This document shows positions 55,501-64,000 of a stretch of DNA of 64,000 bases, piece by piece. Source of the DNA: Macrolepiota albuminosa (taxonomy: Eukaryota > Basidiomycota > Agaricomycetes > Agaricales > Agaricaceae); NCBI GenBank assembly GCA_027475525.1, contig JAMWFC010000126.1:124001-188000 (forward strand). The letters are read 5' to 3'. The notes below the pieces were generated by a model that did no database searches, was not told where the DNA came from, and was given only the letters and a program-made list of their open reading frames with translations. Made by a program: the position numbers and the translations under genes. The stretch's first letter is position 1; each line of letters begins with the position of its first letter.

Positions 55501-55850
55501 GTAATTTTTAGTAAGTTTCAACGTGTTAACAAGCAATGTGGCCTATTTCTATCAAAAGCAGTCTGGTAATTTTTAGCAAGTTTCAAGTTTTATGTTAGCA
55601 AGCAATGAGACCTATTTCTGTCAGAAGCAGCATCAGAAGATCATCAAAAGTATCTTCTTTCAAGTTTTATGTTAGCAAGCAATGAGACCTATTTCTGTCA
55701 GAAGCAGCATCAGAAGATCATCAAAAGTATCTTCAGTGGCGTTTGCAACGTCATTTTATATCAAATTAGAATTAGAAGTATAGAATAGAATTAGAAGTAG
55801 CATCACAGGATCATCAATAGCATCTTCGGTAGCGCTTATCATTGGTGCAA
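55501..55850. repeat. Older degenerate repeats plus a perfect 77-bp duplication (55581-55734)
   Basis: Copies 55581-55657 and 55658-55734 are identical. They sit in a zone of older diverged repeats: GTAATTTTTAGTAAGTTTCA at about 55500 and a variant at 55565, and GATCATCAA(A/T)AG(T/C)ATCTTC at about 55640, 55717 and 55812. The older repeats are natural. Confidence 0.85.
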
Positions 55851-56089
55851 CGTCACTTTACCTGTTGAAAATCTATCAACATCAATTAGAAGTTGTATCA
55901 TGGGATCACAAATGTGTACTCTATAATAGTGTAATCAATGCAAGAGGCAACTTCACCGTGGTGTATCAGTTTTTAAATGGTAAGACACTTATTCTTATAT
56001 AATCATCATAGAGGACAACGCGCTTTACTGCAAGTTTGCCGATGCCATATTTATATAGTTTCATTCAGATGTTCGAAATGGACAACCAT

Positions 56090-57627
56090 CAAATGCAATC
56101 ACTGTCGCAACTTTCCATGGATAAGAGGATTGAAATTTTGAATTGCAAAGATGCAGGAAAGTCAAAATACACATGTGATTTCTCATTATTCTGATGATGT
56201 TTTGTATTCATTATAGTCAATCAAGCAACTTCTTTTGCTCAAAATACACATGTGATTTCTCATTATTCTGATGATGTTTTGTATTCATTATAGTCAATCA
56301 AGCAACTTCTTTTGCGAACTTGCGACTCAGGTGCCTCCCTTTGTCGCCAACTTGCATACTATGATACAATGCAGAAAATTGAAGAGGCATTTGAAGTCAA
56401 GTCTGTCACTGGTGGCTTTAAATGTCTTGTTTATCGTGGAACGGATTTGGAAGTTTTGCTTGATTTCTCTGGCTTTATTCTAGAACTGGTGGCTTTAAAT
56501 GTCTTGTTTATCGTGGAACGGATTTGGAAGTTTTGCTTGATTTCTCTGGCTTTATTCTAGAATTCAGGCTTCTCCTCTTCCAAACAATTATCGGTCTGTT
56601 GCCATATTTGCTGTTATTATTCAATTTTAACTTATTCAAGCTATTATTTAGTGTTTGCCAACAATTATCGGTCTGTTGCCATATTTGCTGTTATTATTCA
56701 ATTTTAACTTATTCAAGCTATTATTTAGTGTTTGCCAAAACAAATCCAATTCATTAAATTACTTCGTTACCATTATCGCACCAAACAATTGCGATTACTT
56801 TGATGACGATTTAGCAGCACTAGATCTTATTTTCTCTTATTTCAATGGAACATTTGCCGAAGGTGATATGAATGCGTATAAACCTTATCAAGTTCTTCCG
56901 GGGACACATGCTATTTGCCCAAAGACAAGGATTTGTACACCAAAAGGGCAGAGTCATTCGCTCACTGAAATAGTACTTCCTGAGGTGGTAGACAATCACG
57001 GCGTTCTTACTGGTCTACTTCAGACTAGTAGATATGTACATACTGATGACAATATTATTGTCTTTCATGAACTAGTTCCTAACCATGGAAGCAGGTAAGT
57101 TTGCTTTTATTGATCAATTAATTGAAAAATAAAGCAGTCTTTATAGGCAGACGTACAAGCAGATTGCTTATCCTGGAGTTTTTCGCATCGGGCAACTTGT
57201 TGAAGCAAGTATCAGTTTTCGCACCGTCAAGATTGGGTGAAAGAATGCACCATTAATTCATCTAGATAAGTTACTTCTTGTTGCTAAACATGGAACTACG
57301 GTGAGACCCCATCGAGTAGAGTTTAAGTGCTATAAACTAAAACTTTTACTATCAGTTATGCTAAACATGGAACTACGGTGAGACCCCATCGAGTAGAGTT
57401 TAAGTGCTATAAACTAAAACTTTTACTATCAGTTATTGAAAATGAGCTAGCTAATCAGTCTTGCAATCTTGAATCTGCAGTATTCGAGGAGTTTGGAAGC
57501 GTCATATTGATATTGATGAAGATTTTCCACTTCGACCTACAAAGCGTACAAAATTGACTAGTGAGGCAGATTTTGATGAGGATGAAGACTTTCAAAGGGA
57601 GGCGCAGTACCAAGATGAATTGAATTA
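56090..57627 (+). CDS. Uncharacterised protein gene (plus strand), probably multi-exon
   Basis: After collapsing the 77-bp duplications, plausible exons read SIKQLLLRTCDSGASLCRQL, AYYDTMQKIEEAFEVKSVTG, GFKCLVYRGTDLE, then ASPLPNNYRSVAIFA, NYFVTIIAPNNCDYFDDDLA, AALDLIFSYFNGTFAEGDMN, VLPGTHAICPKTRICTPKGQ, VLTGLLQTSRYVHTDDNIIV and, after an intron at about 57095-57150, QTYKQIAYPGVFRIGQLVEA. It ends RTKLTSEADFDEDEDFQREA..., stop 57627. The VFRIGQLVEASISFRTV segment resembles uncharacterised multi-copy mushroom proteins I have seen. A TGA after TVKIG (57238-57240) and an unresolved junction near 57430-57480 mean that it may be a pseudogene. The 5' end is not defined. Divergent from the 387-aa gene. 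Confidence 0.5.
56162..56315. repeat. Perfect 77-bp tandem duplication
   Basis: Copies 56162-56238 and 56239-56315 are identical (start TCAAAATACACATGTG). It duplicates an intron-exon junction of the plus-strand gene. Confidence 0.95.
56408..56561. repeat. Perfect 77-bp tandem duplication
   Basis: Copies 56408-56484 and 56485-56561 are identical. It duplicates the GGFKCLVYRGTDLE exon segment. Confidence 0.95.
56583..56736. repeat. Perfect 77-bp tandem duplication
   Basis: Copies 56583-56659 and 56660-56736 are identical. It lies 22 bp after the previous duplication and duplicates the NNYRSVAIFA segment. Confidence 0.95.
57282..57435. repeat. Perfect 77-bp tandem duplication
   Basis: Copies 57282-57358 and 57359-57435 are identical (start TGCTAAACATGGAACTAC). 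It duplicates a probable exon-intron junction of the plus-strand gene. Confidence 0.95.
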
Positions 57628-57720
57628 GTATGCTACTATAAGTTGCTTTTTAAAGTACATGCTGAGAACTCTATATATTCTTCAAATTGCGGTCTGAATG
57701 AAGTGTATGTAATTGTTGAA

Positions 57721-57875
57721 TGCAATTGAATATATTCACTTTGAATGAAATAAAAGAAAAACACAGTTACATGCAAAAACAGGATTGAAAACTTTGCATG
57801 CAATTGAATATATTCACTTTAATGAAATAAAAGAAAAACACAGTTACATGCAAAAACAGGATTGAAAACTTTGCA
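57721..57875. repeat. 78/77-bp tandem duplication with one-base indel
   Basis: Copy 1 (57721-57798, 78 bp) and copy 2 (57799-57875, 77 bp) differ by one G (CTTTGAATG versus CTTTAATG). Downstream of the plus-strand gene. Confidence 0.93.
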
Positions 57876-59089
57876 CAGAAGACCCTCACAACATTGTCTA
57901 ATCTTTCAAAAAAAAAATCAAGTATTATAATTTTAGGAGTAAGACTTGTTTCTTCTCACTCAGCTGTTTGCCCATACACAAAGTCTTACATTCCATTTGA
58001 CAATCTTCAAACACATTGCAACGATTTATCGTCGAAAAAGCTGAGATCCATTACTTTGGCTACTCTTATCCACATAGGATGCTTGTGCCCAAGAGCTTGG
58101 AAATATTGAGCTAAACATAAAATTATTCATTGATATGTTGGGTCATGGTTCCGAGATATAGCATAGATAGATTGTAGATCGAGGTTATTCCTTGCATGTC
58201 AGAAAATGTCTTCAATTTTTGAAGCCACGTGTTTAAATATTTAAGCTTAAGCTTTTTAAGCTTTAACTAAGATATGTGCTACGTTATCGCTTATTAGGAA
58301 TAGGAATATATCAATTAACTTATCTTTCAGTAAGTATATTCATCATTCAACGAGAAGGACTAGTAAAACATACCAAGTTCTGACAAATATCATGACATTT
58401 CGTCGTCCTTATCAGAGCTGCCAGTCATGTCTACTCGTCATAGTTTCAGAATAGAACGTAAATTCACAACCACTGCACTGCCATATGCACACTGTACATG
58501 CATTCTTTAACAAATTACCTAACAAAAAATGAATTTTTGAAATCAATTTGACTCATTTACACTAGCAGCAAAGTATGACGCTTTCTTAACACTAGAGATC
58601 TTTATTTAATAATATTAATGAGAGTGCCCTCATTTACACTAGCAGCAAAGTATGACGCTTTCTTAACACTAGAGATCTTTATTTAATAATATTAATGAGA
58701 GTGCCGTGCCAACAGCAAAATAAACATAGTTGAGTACTCATTCTCAACACAATTTTTGGATTCGAACCAAAAGTCATTATCTAATTCAATATTACCTGCA
58801 CAGCCCATCTCAAGATTGACCAGGTGGTACATCTCAGATCACACACTCAGACTATTAGTATGTCCAATTACCTCTTCTGCAATGACTATTTTTTGATGAT
58901 GTGCCTCCAACAAACAACCACCAACTTGAATCCACAAATGCCTTCAACAAATCACGCAACAAAGACTCATCAATCCACTTTGTAAATCCAACGCCCTTCC
59001 ATCCACCAACGTCTTTTGCAGTACCACCTCTTTGAATAAACACACCAAGTGCTAAGCGCTTATTTCTCAACCTTTTCGAATTCAGACCA
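57876..59089. other. Mostly gene-free stretch
   Basis: No gene I can support. A minus-strand frame at 59070-58855 (GGTAKDVGGWKGVGFTKWID, ESLLRDLLKAFVDSSWWLFV) has protein-like character but no family I recognise and no partner exons. A plus-strand frame at 57894-58109 is likewise unassigned. The 77-bp duplication 58552-58705 lies here. Confidence 0.4.
58552..58705. repeat. Perfect 77-bp tandem duplication
   Basis: Copies 58552-58628 and 58629-58705 are identical (start CTCATTTACACTAGCAG). Non-coding. Confidence 0.95.
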
Positions 59090-59350
59090 AAAAGTCATTG
59101 TCCGATCCGTCCGATTCTCAACATTACCTGCACAGCCCAACTCAAAGCTGACAAAGTGACATAACCTTCTCAAATTATTCAGTACGTCCATTACCTCTTC
59201 TATCTATATTCTAACTCAAGGCTAATCAAGTGACGTAAACTTCTCAGACTATTCAGTATGTCCATTACCTTCTTCTAACTCAGGACTGAACATATGGCAT
59301 GAACTTCTCAGACTATTAAGTATGTCCATTACCTTTTCTGCAACTGCTAT
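59090..59350. repeat. Degenerate minisatellite, about 60-80-bp unit
   Basis: Three to four variable copies of a unit with AACTTCTCAGACTATTCAGT followed by ATGTCCATTACCT(T/C)TTCT; a related piece lies at 58853. Copies differ by substitutions and length, unlike the 77-bp duplications. Confidence 0.75.
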
Positions 59351-59499
59351 TTTTATAAATAAAGTTGAAAAATACCCCTTAGTATACTAGTAACCTAATT
59401 CAATTGACATTATCACTATCGATCTCATGATTTCTGTAGAAGTCTTTTGCAACCATACAATATACCGGTACAATATACAAACATATCTCAATCACCGAC

Positions 59500-60039
59500 A
59501 TGAGGCAACCACTATTAAAACACATCTCAACACTCTATTTGCGACTCACATCTCCTCTCATGAATACAAATCAGAACCAACAATCTTCTACACCAGCCAA
59601 CTCCTCATCTTCAATCGACGGAGATACGAAGATGGAACTAAAGTCCATGACAGAAAAGTATTGTGCCACGATGAAAAATAACAAAAGATGTATGTGACAA
59701 TCTTCTTTTGGATACGACCTTGATTGATTATTTACACAGTGTACAGCCTTCAAGCCCGTGCAGAAAAAGCTGTCAATAATGCAGGCAAGCACCATTCTCA
59801 ATATTAAATTTTCTACCGACATACTGACATTACAGCCTTACTTATCAGATGCAGCCATCAACGAAGTGAAAATGAAGAATGAACAGTTGACGACTCTAGT
59901 ACAAAATATAGGTAAGTAACATCACATTTAAACTAAGTGATAATAGCTAATGCCGATTGCACTAGAGTCCCACCGCCAAGAGTTAATAAATGTCAACAAA
60001 TATCTGATGGACGCATACTTGTCAGAAAGTGACGATTGA
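59500..60039 (+). CDS. Small intact 123-aa protein, four exons, coiled-coil
   Basis: Exons 59500-59689, 59740-59784, 59849-59911, 59966-60039; total 372 nt including the stop, phases consistent. Introns 1 and 3 are GT-AG; intron 2 (59785-59848) is GC-AG (gcaagc...tatcag). The N-terminus is Ser/Thr/Asn-rich (NTNQNQQSSTPANSSSSIDG). The C-terminal half is a predicted coiled coil (ARAEKAVNNADAAINEVKMK, NEQLTTLVQNIESHRQELIN) ending in an acidic SESDD. An internal Met at residue 25 or so is an alternative start. I do not recognise the family; length and acidic tail would suit a small nuclear or kinetochore-type adaptor, but that is a guess. Confidence 0.68.
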
Positions 60040-60099
60040 GATGACGATGACGGCACTACTATACTGACATACACAAGAACCATCATGTTTGTTCTATGC

Positions 60100-60379
60100 A
60101 TATACAGTTATACCCGGTATATGTAGTCTAAACTGTACATACAAAACGAAATTTCATCCACACTGTATATAAATAAACAGAGCCAAAAAAAAGGTATATG
60201 TAGTCTAAACTGTACATACAAAACGAAATTTCATCCACACTGTATATAAATAAACAGAGCCAAAAAAAAATACATACCTATGGCGCAGACTACACCACCA
60301 AATCAAACACCACTCCAAAAAAAAAAAAAAAAACAAAAAAAGACAATGTCAAGGTCTAACACCAAACCAAACGCTACTC

Positions 60380-60413
<34 letters not shown>

Positions 60414-60540
60414 CAATGTCAAGGTCTAACATGCCTATACAAACTAATTATAATGGAAGCCGTACAGACTAATTATGATGGAAGCCACTCTTTCCATAAT
60501 ATGGACTCTGACGTGAAAGAGTGCTATGGTGTTCCCAAAT
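60100..60540. repeat. Unclassified repeat related to 27595-27960, with poly(A) tracts
   Basis: Shares ACTGTACAT...AACGAAATTTCATCC and the ATACAAACTAATTATAATGG / AATATGGACTCT parts with the 27.6-kb repeat. Two ACTCC-A(n) tracts (about 60312 and 60376), each followed by GACAATGTCAAGGTCTAAC, give a 70-bp direct repeat and look like retroposon tails. Confidence 0.55.
60116..60269. repeat. Perfect 77-bp tandem duplication
   Basis: Copies 60116-60192 and 60193-60269 are identical (start GGTATATGTAGTC). Confidence 0.94.
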
Positions 60541-61356
60541 CTTGATATGATAGCATTGAATTGTACATCTTGAATGATTAGCATAGCAGACTGGAATACA
60601 ACAACAATTATCCTTATGACAAGAATATCTACAGTCGCTTTAAAAAACACGCTGTGTATGCTTTACCAAGAAATGATTAAGTATTTTGATCCATGTGATG
60701 AAGGACTGGACGATCTATTGTCAATAATATGGCCCATCTGTTTATTCGCGATCTTCACATGACGTGAACATGACTCTGAGTGTGAGCATCAGAGTGAGGC
60801 TTTGACTTTACTTTTGACGACAGGAAGAATAAAACAGGCACAGACACGAGCACCTTTCTCCACCTCTTTCGAGTCTTCTTCTCAGCGTCTATCCTGCTTG
60901 TTGTACCAGAAACAGAGACAGAGACAGAGGCACCTACAGCCAGAGCCGGAGAAACGCCAGGAAACACACACACAAGTGCGTCAGCCAATGGCGAGGTCAC
61001 AGACAGCAGCACAAGCCACTGTGTACTTAAATGCCGGGTTGATGAGGGGCGAATGTTGAATGTTGACCTGGGAATGGCTAGAACGCTCACAGGATGAAAC
61101 AGACACTATCTCTTGAACTTTAGGACGTCATCATATTCGTCGTTGATGAAAACGGCACAGCTGATATACGTGCCTCATGCTCACATGTGTACAATTGTAG
61201 CTACTGAGAATAAAGTCAACAAGAACCTTAGTGTTGTCCAGGAGTCTCGAGTATATATAATGATGAAAGACAATATAACCATGGGACTGTGATTGAATGA
61301 TATGAAATATAGATCATGCATATAAAGTTTGAACATGTGATGTTGTCTTTTGACCA
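60541..61356. other. Stretch with an unassigned possible coding segment
   Basis: At 60810-61075 the plus strand reads TFLHLFRVFFSASILLVVPE followed by a TETE-rich and Thr/Ser-rich segment and GRMLNVDLGMARTLTG before a stop. It may be a decayed gene; no family recognised. The end of the stretch (ATGTGATGTTGTCTTTTGAC, 61336-61355) is the inverse of a sequence at about 31465. Confidence 0.35.
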
Positions 61357-62925
61357 ATCATTACATAAGTGTTCGTCCCCATGAACAATTACATAAGTGT
61401 TTGTCCACATGAATGATTACATAATGATTTTATTATTATTATTGTATATAATGATCATCATTATACGTAATACATACGTCTCTTTCTTTCCTCCCTGTCT
61501 TTTCTTAAAATTTTTGATTTCAAACTATCTTACTGCTAGCTTGCTCATAGGTCATGTTACTGCACAACTCTGGAAATGCTATATCCTCGTCGCTTCTTCT
61601 GCTATAACAAACTGGTACCGTCAGTCTATGTTGTTACTGCACAACTCTGGAAATGCTATATCCTCGTCGCTTCTTCTGCTATAACAAACTGGTACCGTCA
61701 GTCTATGTTGTTGTGTACTCACTCAACGGACACCTACTTGGAGGCAAACACTATCAATCACTGTGGTTCAACTTGGTACTTATTACTGCTCGTTGCGAGC
61801 TAGAATGCTTCGATAGGTAAAATTCTGACAATTAGTACAATGTAAGTACGACTTCAGCCTGTTCAATCTATGGATCTATGCGGCTTGAAACGAATCTTTT
61901 CTGCAAATGCGACCATGGAAAAACCGTTGTATTACTCGAACAACTATACAATGAAGCCTTATATATACCAACCTGCTAAAACAACCAAGATGTTCAGTGA
62001 CATTAAGTATGACTTTAGTAAACACTCACTCACTTATACAAAAATAACTGTACGCGGTCGATATTTCCTCTCAACATCACTTCATATACGTTTACTTTTT
62101 TTTGGTGTATAACGTTGAACAACGTCTTCACACAACATCCATGTCTAAACTTCCACACGTTGATGGTATACAGTGTTGGCACCCGCGCACGTCTCCCTAC
62201 TCCTTCGGCGGAAGACAAATGAGAGAAATTGCGGACGTTGGGTTCACCATTGTCACTAGACAGTACCTCGACGTTTTAAGTGGTTATAACGTCAAAAATC
62301 TAGTATTTTGGTCAGTTTTTCTATTTTACTTTATATTAGCGCTTTTTTTACATATTGTATGTAACTTTCTAATGTTAGCTCTTATACCCATCACAACCCA
62401 CGTGCGCAACACCTCACTCTAAAAGGATTCAATACAAACCAACAATTAGTTGCTGCCTTTCATATACATTGTAGCGACGACAATCAATACCTTGACAAAG
62501 TGTTCACTTACGCGTATTCAGGCGATTCATACAGCTGGACGGTGGAAAATATCATTGTCAAGCACGTCATTCCCAGCCACGTAACTCGACACCATATTTT
62601 CAATACAGCTTCAAAAATTGTTGTAAGTCTTCGTTTACTCTTCAAGTTTACTTCGAACTCATTTTATTACAAGTGCACGTATATTATTACAATACAAAAC
62701 GATAACGACACACCAATAGGTAGTATTACTTTTTTTTCGTAGATAAGTTAACTTTCATTTTCACGATTATAATACGCTATATGTTTTTTTCAAACAGATT
62801 TTATTTTATTTATTTATTTTATTATATAATAATATTATATATATTACGTATATCGTACCACTTAATGTATGTATTCATATCATATCATTTATCATTATCA
62901 TATCTATATCTATACATACATAATG
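61357..62925 (+). mobile_element. Unclassified repeat X, copy 2
   Basis: Inverted, closely similar copy of 29145-30634. The outer end has three tandem ATTACATAAGTGTTCGTCC-type motifs. Frames include NDYIMILLLLLYIMIIIIRN, MDLCGLKRIFSANATMEKPL, KMFSDIKYDFSKHSLTYTKI, MREIADVGFTIVTRQYLDVL and SYSWTVENIIVKHVIPSHVT. They suggest one spliced gene of unknown family, interrupted by a T-run frame break near 62100. It contains the 77-bp duplication 61555-61708, which copy 1 lacks. Confidence 0.6.
61555..61708. repeat. Perfect 77-bp tandem duplication inside repeat X
   Basis: Copies 61555-61631 and 61632-61708 are identical. The corresponding place in repeat X copy 1 (about 30365-30445, minus) has the sequence only once. 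Confidence 0.96.
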
Positions 62926-64000
62926 TATAACACTCCCAAAACAGCCATTGTACCAATAGGAAAAGAAGCTTACCGAAAAAGCATAATAGAAACAAGGAGA
63001 ACAAAAGAGGGAGGCAAGCTGATACCAAGCAACATAAAGATAGCACGGGAAAATGAACCCGTAAGACTCCTAGGCACCTACATAGGAAATAACGTGGACA
63101 CACCAAGCATATGGACACTCACACTTGAAAAAGTAACCAAGGACCTAGAGAGGTGGGATAAAGGCCACCCGACCATTGATGGACGATGTTCAATAATAGG
63201 AATGGTCGTAGGAGGTAGAACGCAGTACAAAACTTGCATGCAGGGCATGCCTGTGGAAATAGAGCAGAGGCTGACCAGGATGATAAGACACTTCATATGG
63301 GGAGGATCTGCCCAACGAACAATAGGAATAGACACCCTAAGCAAACCCATCAAACAAAGCGAGAAGAAACTCCTAGACGTTAAGGTTAGAAACAAAGCAA
63401 TAGAGCTCATGAAAATAAAGAGATACCTGAACTTCTCCGAAACGAGACCGACATGGGCTAAGATTGCGGATGCCCTAATAAAGATGAAACTAAATAAGAA
63501 ATGGAAAGTGGAAAACAACGGGGCATATCAAAATGTCTTCCTGCAGACATTAACAGTAAACGCAAAAGACATCAGAGACGGCCTTCCAACCTCCCTGAGA
63601 AGGATGATAAGAATGGGGAGGAAACACAAAGTGACCCTACCTCCTGCAGGCTTGAAGCTCAAAACAAAACTAGACATACCTATCTGGTACTACGGTGGAC
63701 TAAAAGACCGGGAAAACATAAGGCTCAATAATACACTGGCGAAGTGTCTGAGGACAAACCACAGACTGAGGAAAGTAGGCGATGCAATAAAACTCATAAA
63801 AAGAATAAACACAACCATGAACGCCGCCTACAAACCTAGAAAAAACCTGCAAATGCGAGGAATGTAAAGAAATAAGAAGGGATGGCTGCCGAAACCCCCG
63901 AAACCCACACAAATGCGGAGTAGGAACAAGAAAACTACTGAACAGCATAAAGGACGAATGGAACTCCCTAAGCATAGAACACAATGAGGAACACCACCCA
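62926..64000 (+). pseudogene. LINE reverse transcriptase, post-catalytic part (runs off the window)
   Basis: The 332-residue frame starts after the RT active site: NTPKTAIVPIGKEAYRKSII, then VRLLGTYIGNNVDTPSIWTL (the usual LGxxIG), IGMVVGGRTQYKTCMQGMPV, MIRHFIWGGSAQRTIGIDTL and YLNFSETRPTWAKIADALIK. After an A6 run at about 63840 the frame shifts to KTCKCEECKEIRRDGC, a cysteine-rich segment that continues to the last base. The 5' truncation at about 62926, where repeat X ends, is typical of LINEs. It is the same family as the remnant at 48500-52540. The A-run shift could be a sequencing error. Confidence 0.78.

Noticed and set aside
60342..60430. The GACAATGTCAAGG repeat as another 77-bp duplication
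   Set aside because: Offset is 70 bp and the copies are separated by A tracts of different length.
30634..61357. A giant 31-kb mobile element bounded by the inverted X repeats (Starship-like cargo unit)
   Set aside because: No tyrosine-recombinase captain at an edge, no target duplication seen, and the interior is a stack of independently inserted elements. Two separate X insertions explain it better.

Overview
The window looks like a transposon-rich segment of a filamentous basidiomycete genome, most likely an agaricomycete mushroom. The evidence is the gene style (introns of about 45-65 nt with GT-AG ends), the kinds of host gene present (GMC oxidoreductase, WD40 protein, RTC4-domain protein, Rna14-like HAT protein, JmjC protein) and the mix of mobile elements. 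Intact host-type genes are few: a 16-exon GMC oxidoreductase (4710-7251, one apparent one-base frameshift), a 387-aa uncharacterised protein (53613-55128, minus, intact once one 77-bp duplication is collapsed), a 123-aa coiled-coil protein (59500-60039) and a large JmjC gene (41400-46232, minus).

Layout. 0.5-3.7 kb: decayed DIRS-like element (reverse transcriptase, RNase H, tyrosine recombinase) split by a solo LTR. 4.7-7.25 kb: GMC gene. 8-15 kb: Gypsy fragments, including a minus-strand chromodomain Gypsy pol with a solo LTR beside it. 15.2-16.5 kb: WD40 pseudogene. 16.8-21.3 kb: two degraded host-type genes and hairpin repeats. 22-25.2 kb: a partial Rna14-like gene followed by a relic of the N-terminal module of the JmjC gene. 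25.3-27.2 kb: Copia remnant. 27.2-31.8 kb: nested repeats, tRNA-like pieces, a solo LTR and a SINE-like insertion. 32.6-40.1 kb: AT-rich Helitron (Rep, Pif1-type helicase, C-terminal cysteine-peptidase-like domain). 40.2-47.1 kb: JmjC gene bracketed by two inverted copies of a CACTA-like MITE. 48.5-52.6 kb: LINE remnant. 53.6-60 kb: divergent pair of unknown genes and a small intact gene. 61.4-62.9 kb: second, inverted copy of a 1.5-kb repeat also at 29.1-30.6 kb. 62.9-64 kb: 3' part of a LINE reverse transcriptase, running off the window.

One signal cuts across all of this: 18 direct tandem duplications, 17 with a period of exactly 77 bp and one of 78/77, lie scattered through unrelated sequence (12 of them after 50.6 kb). 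They break otherwise clean gene models, and in one case the paralogous repeat in the same window lacks the duplication. The simplest explanation is an assembly artefact in which contigs overlapping by a k-mer of 77 were joined end to end without merging. Gene calls that cross them should be read after collapsing one copy.

The most interesting biology is the MITE-bracketed JmjC gene with an unknown N-terminal module that recurs as a relic elsewhere, the peptidase-tailed Helitron, and an apparent 2-nt micro-exon in the GMC gene.
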